Assembly (NCBI RefSeq): GCF_900182735.1
Contig: NZ_FXTU01000001.1
Location: 558,001-622,000 of the forward strand
Origin: Laceyella tengchongensis
GTDB lineage: Bacteria; Bacillota; Bacilli; Thermoactinomycetales; Thermoactinomycetaceae
Reading direction: 5' to 3'
DNA length: 64,000 bases
Part shown: positions 63,730 to 64,000 of the stretch, in pieces
How positions within the stretch are numbered: position 1 is the first letter of the stretch
How the letters are laid out: every line of letters begins with the position of its first letter
Made by a program: the position numbers and the translations under genes
The notes under the pieces: model-generated
Databases searched by the model: none
What the model saw: the letters and a program-made list of their open reading frames with translations, nothing else
Told to the model about the DNA's origin: nothing

Positions 63730-64000
63730 ATGGAACCGGTGTATCATCCCCGTTTTCAGCGTGTGAGCCGTTCAAGGCCGGCGATGGAGGCGATCCGCCG
63801 CCCCCGGGTGTCGTATTGGCGGGAGAGTTGGCGACGGTTGCGACAAAACGCGTTAGCTATGGCGGGTCTCATTACCATTGTCTTGATCGCGATCCTTTCA
63901 ATTGTCGGCCCGATGCTGTCCGAATATGAATACAATGAGCAAAACCTGCAAACGGGCCGCAATTTGCCGCCGTCGGCTGAGCATTGGTTTGGCACGGATG
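63730..64000 (+). CDS. ABC transporter permease (OppC/DppC), N-terminal part
   Basis: The frame starts at ATG 63730, one nt after the stop of the OppB-like gene, and is open to the end of the window. The visible 90 residues have a basic cytoplasmic arm (RRPRVSYWRESWRRLRQNAL), the first membrane segment (AGLITIVLIAILSIVGPML) and AEHWFGTD, the conserved HxxGTD of OppC/DppC. The C-terminal two thirds lie outside the window. Confidence 0.88.
   Translation, partial: MEPVYHPRFQRVSRSRPAMEAIRRPRVSYWRESWRRLRQNALAMAGLITIVLIAILSIVGPMLSEYEYNEQNLQTGRNLPPSAEHWFGTD

Noticed and set aside
1..64000. CRISPR arrays, tRNA and rRNA genes
   Set aside because: No regularly spaced repeats and no cloverleaf or rRNA signature was seen on reading the window.

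Overview
The window looks like chromosome of a thermophilic, endospore-forming member of the Thermoactinomycetaceae, most likely Laceyella/Thermoactinomyces. The strongest clue is a tandem pair of genes whose 279-residue mature product matches, as I recall it, thermitase of Thermoactinomyces vulgaris (Laceyella sacchari). Spore genes (sleB, spoVAF) and gene order typical of Bacillales agree. The backbone follows the Bacillus order cvpA - polX - mutS2 - lcfA - fadR - etfB - etfA - trxA - uvrC - lysC, interrupted by several insertions. No rRNA, tRNA or CRISPR array was recognised.

Layout. 0-3 kb: end of cvpA, a MATE exporter and an ADP-ribosylglycohydrolase. 3.4-20.9 kb: a visibly AT-rich segment that starts with polX and separates it from sleB/mutS2. 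Its first part (5.9-11.8 kb) has an HTH-TPR regulator divergent from a run of very small genes, including a 12-codon and a 49-codon ORF with near-perfect Shine-Dalgarno sequences, then a TPR gene and an HPr-kinase-like P-loop gene. Next come a DnaG-type primase, a methyltransferase and a decaying cluster of nucleotide-handling genes: two thymidylate-kinase-like, a B12-binding radical SAM protein, three Nudix, and a P-loop kinase remnant. Five genes in this segment are interrupted by a single in-frame TAA where Glu would fit, and others carry frameshifts.

21-28 kb: sleB, mutS2 and three minus-strand subtilases (two near-identical thermitases and a diverged copy lacking the oxyanion-hole Asn). 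28.8-46.5 kb: mixed accessory and housekeeping genes (ArAE-type membrane protein, a MITE-like element, GNAT, MFS, FAD oxidoreductase plus a broken SigJ-type sigma factor, RsmF, YdcF, a second HTH-TPR regulator, the yhbD/yhbE pair, YtfP, a nucleobase permease, SpoVAF). 46.7-51.4 kb: a fatty-acid degradation locus with two FadR operators, then trxA. 52.7-64 kb: uvrC, a DnaD-like protein, a TetR/acyltransferase/CrtI-type operon, TatA, an SCP2 protein, an RNA-repair pair (RNA ligase plus frameshifted HD-Pnk), lysC behind a lysine riboswitch, and the start of an Opp/Dpp-type permease operon.

The least explained part is the small-ORF/HPr-kinase cassette at 5.9-11.8 kb. It has the shape of a peptide-signalling or peptide-modification locus, but no characterised family could be assigned to its small genes.
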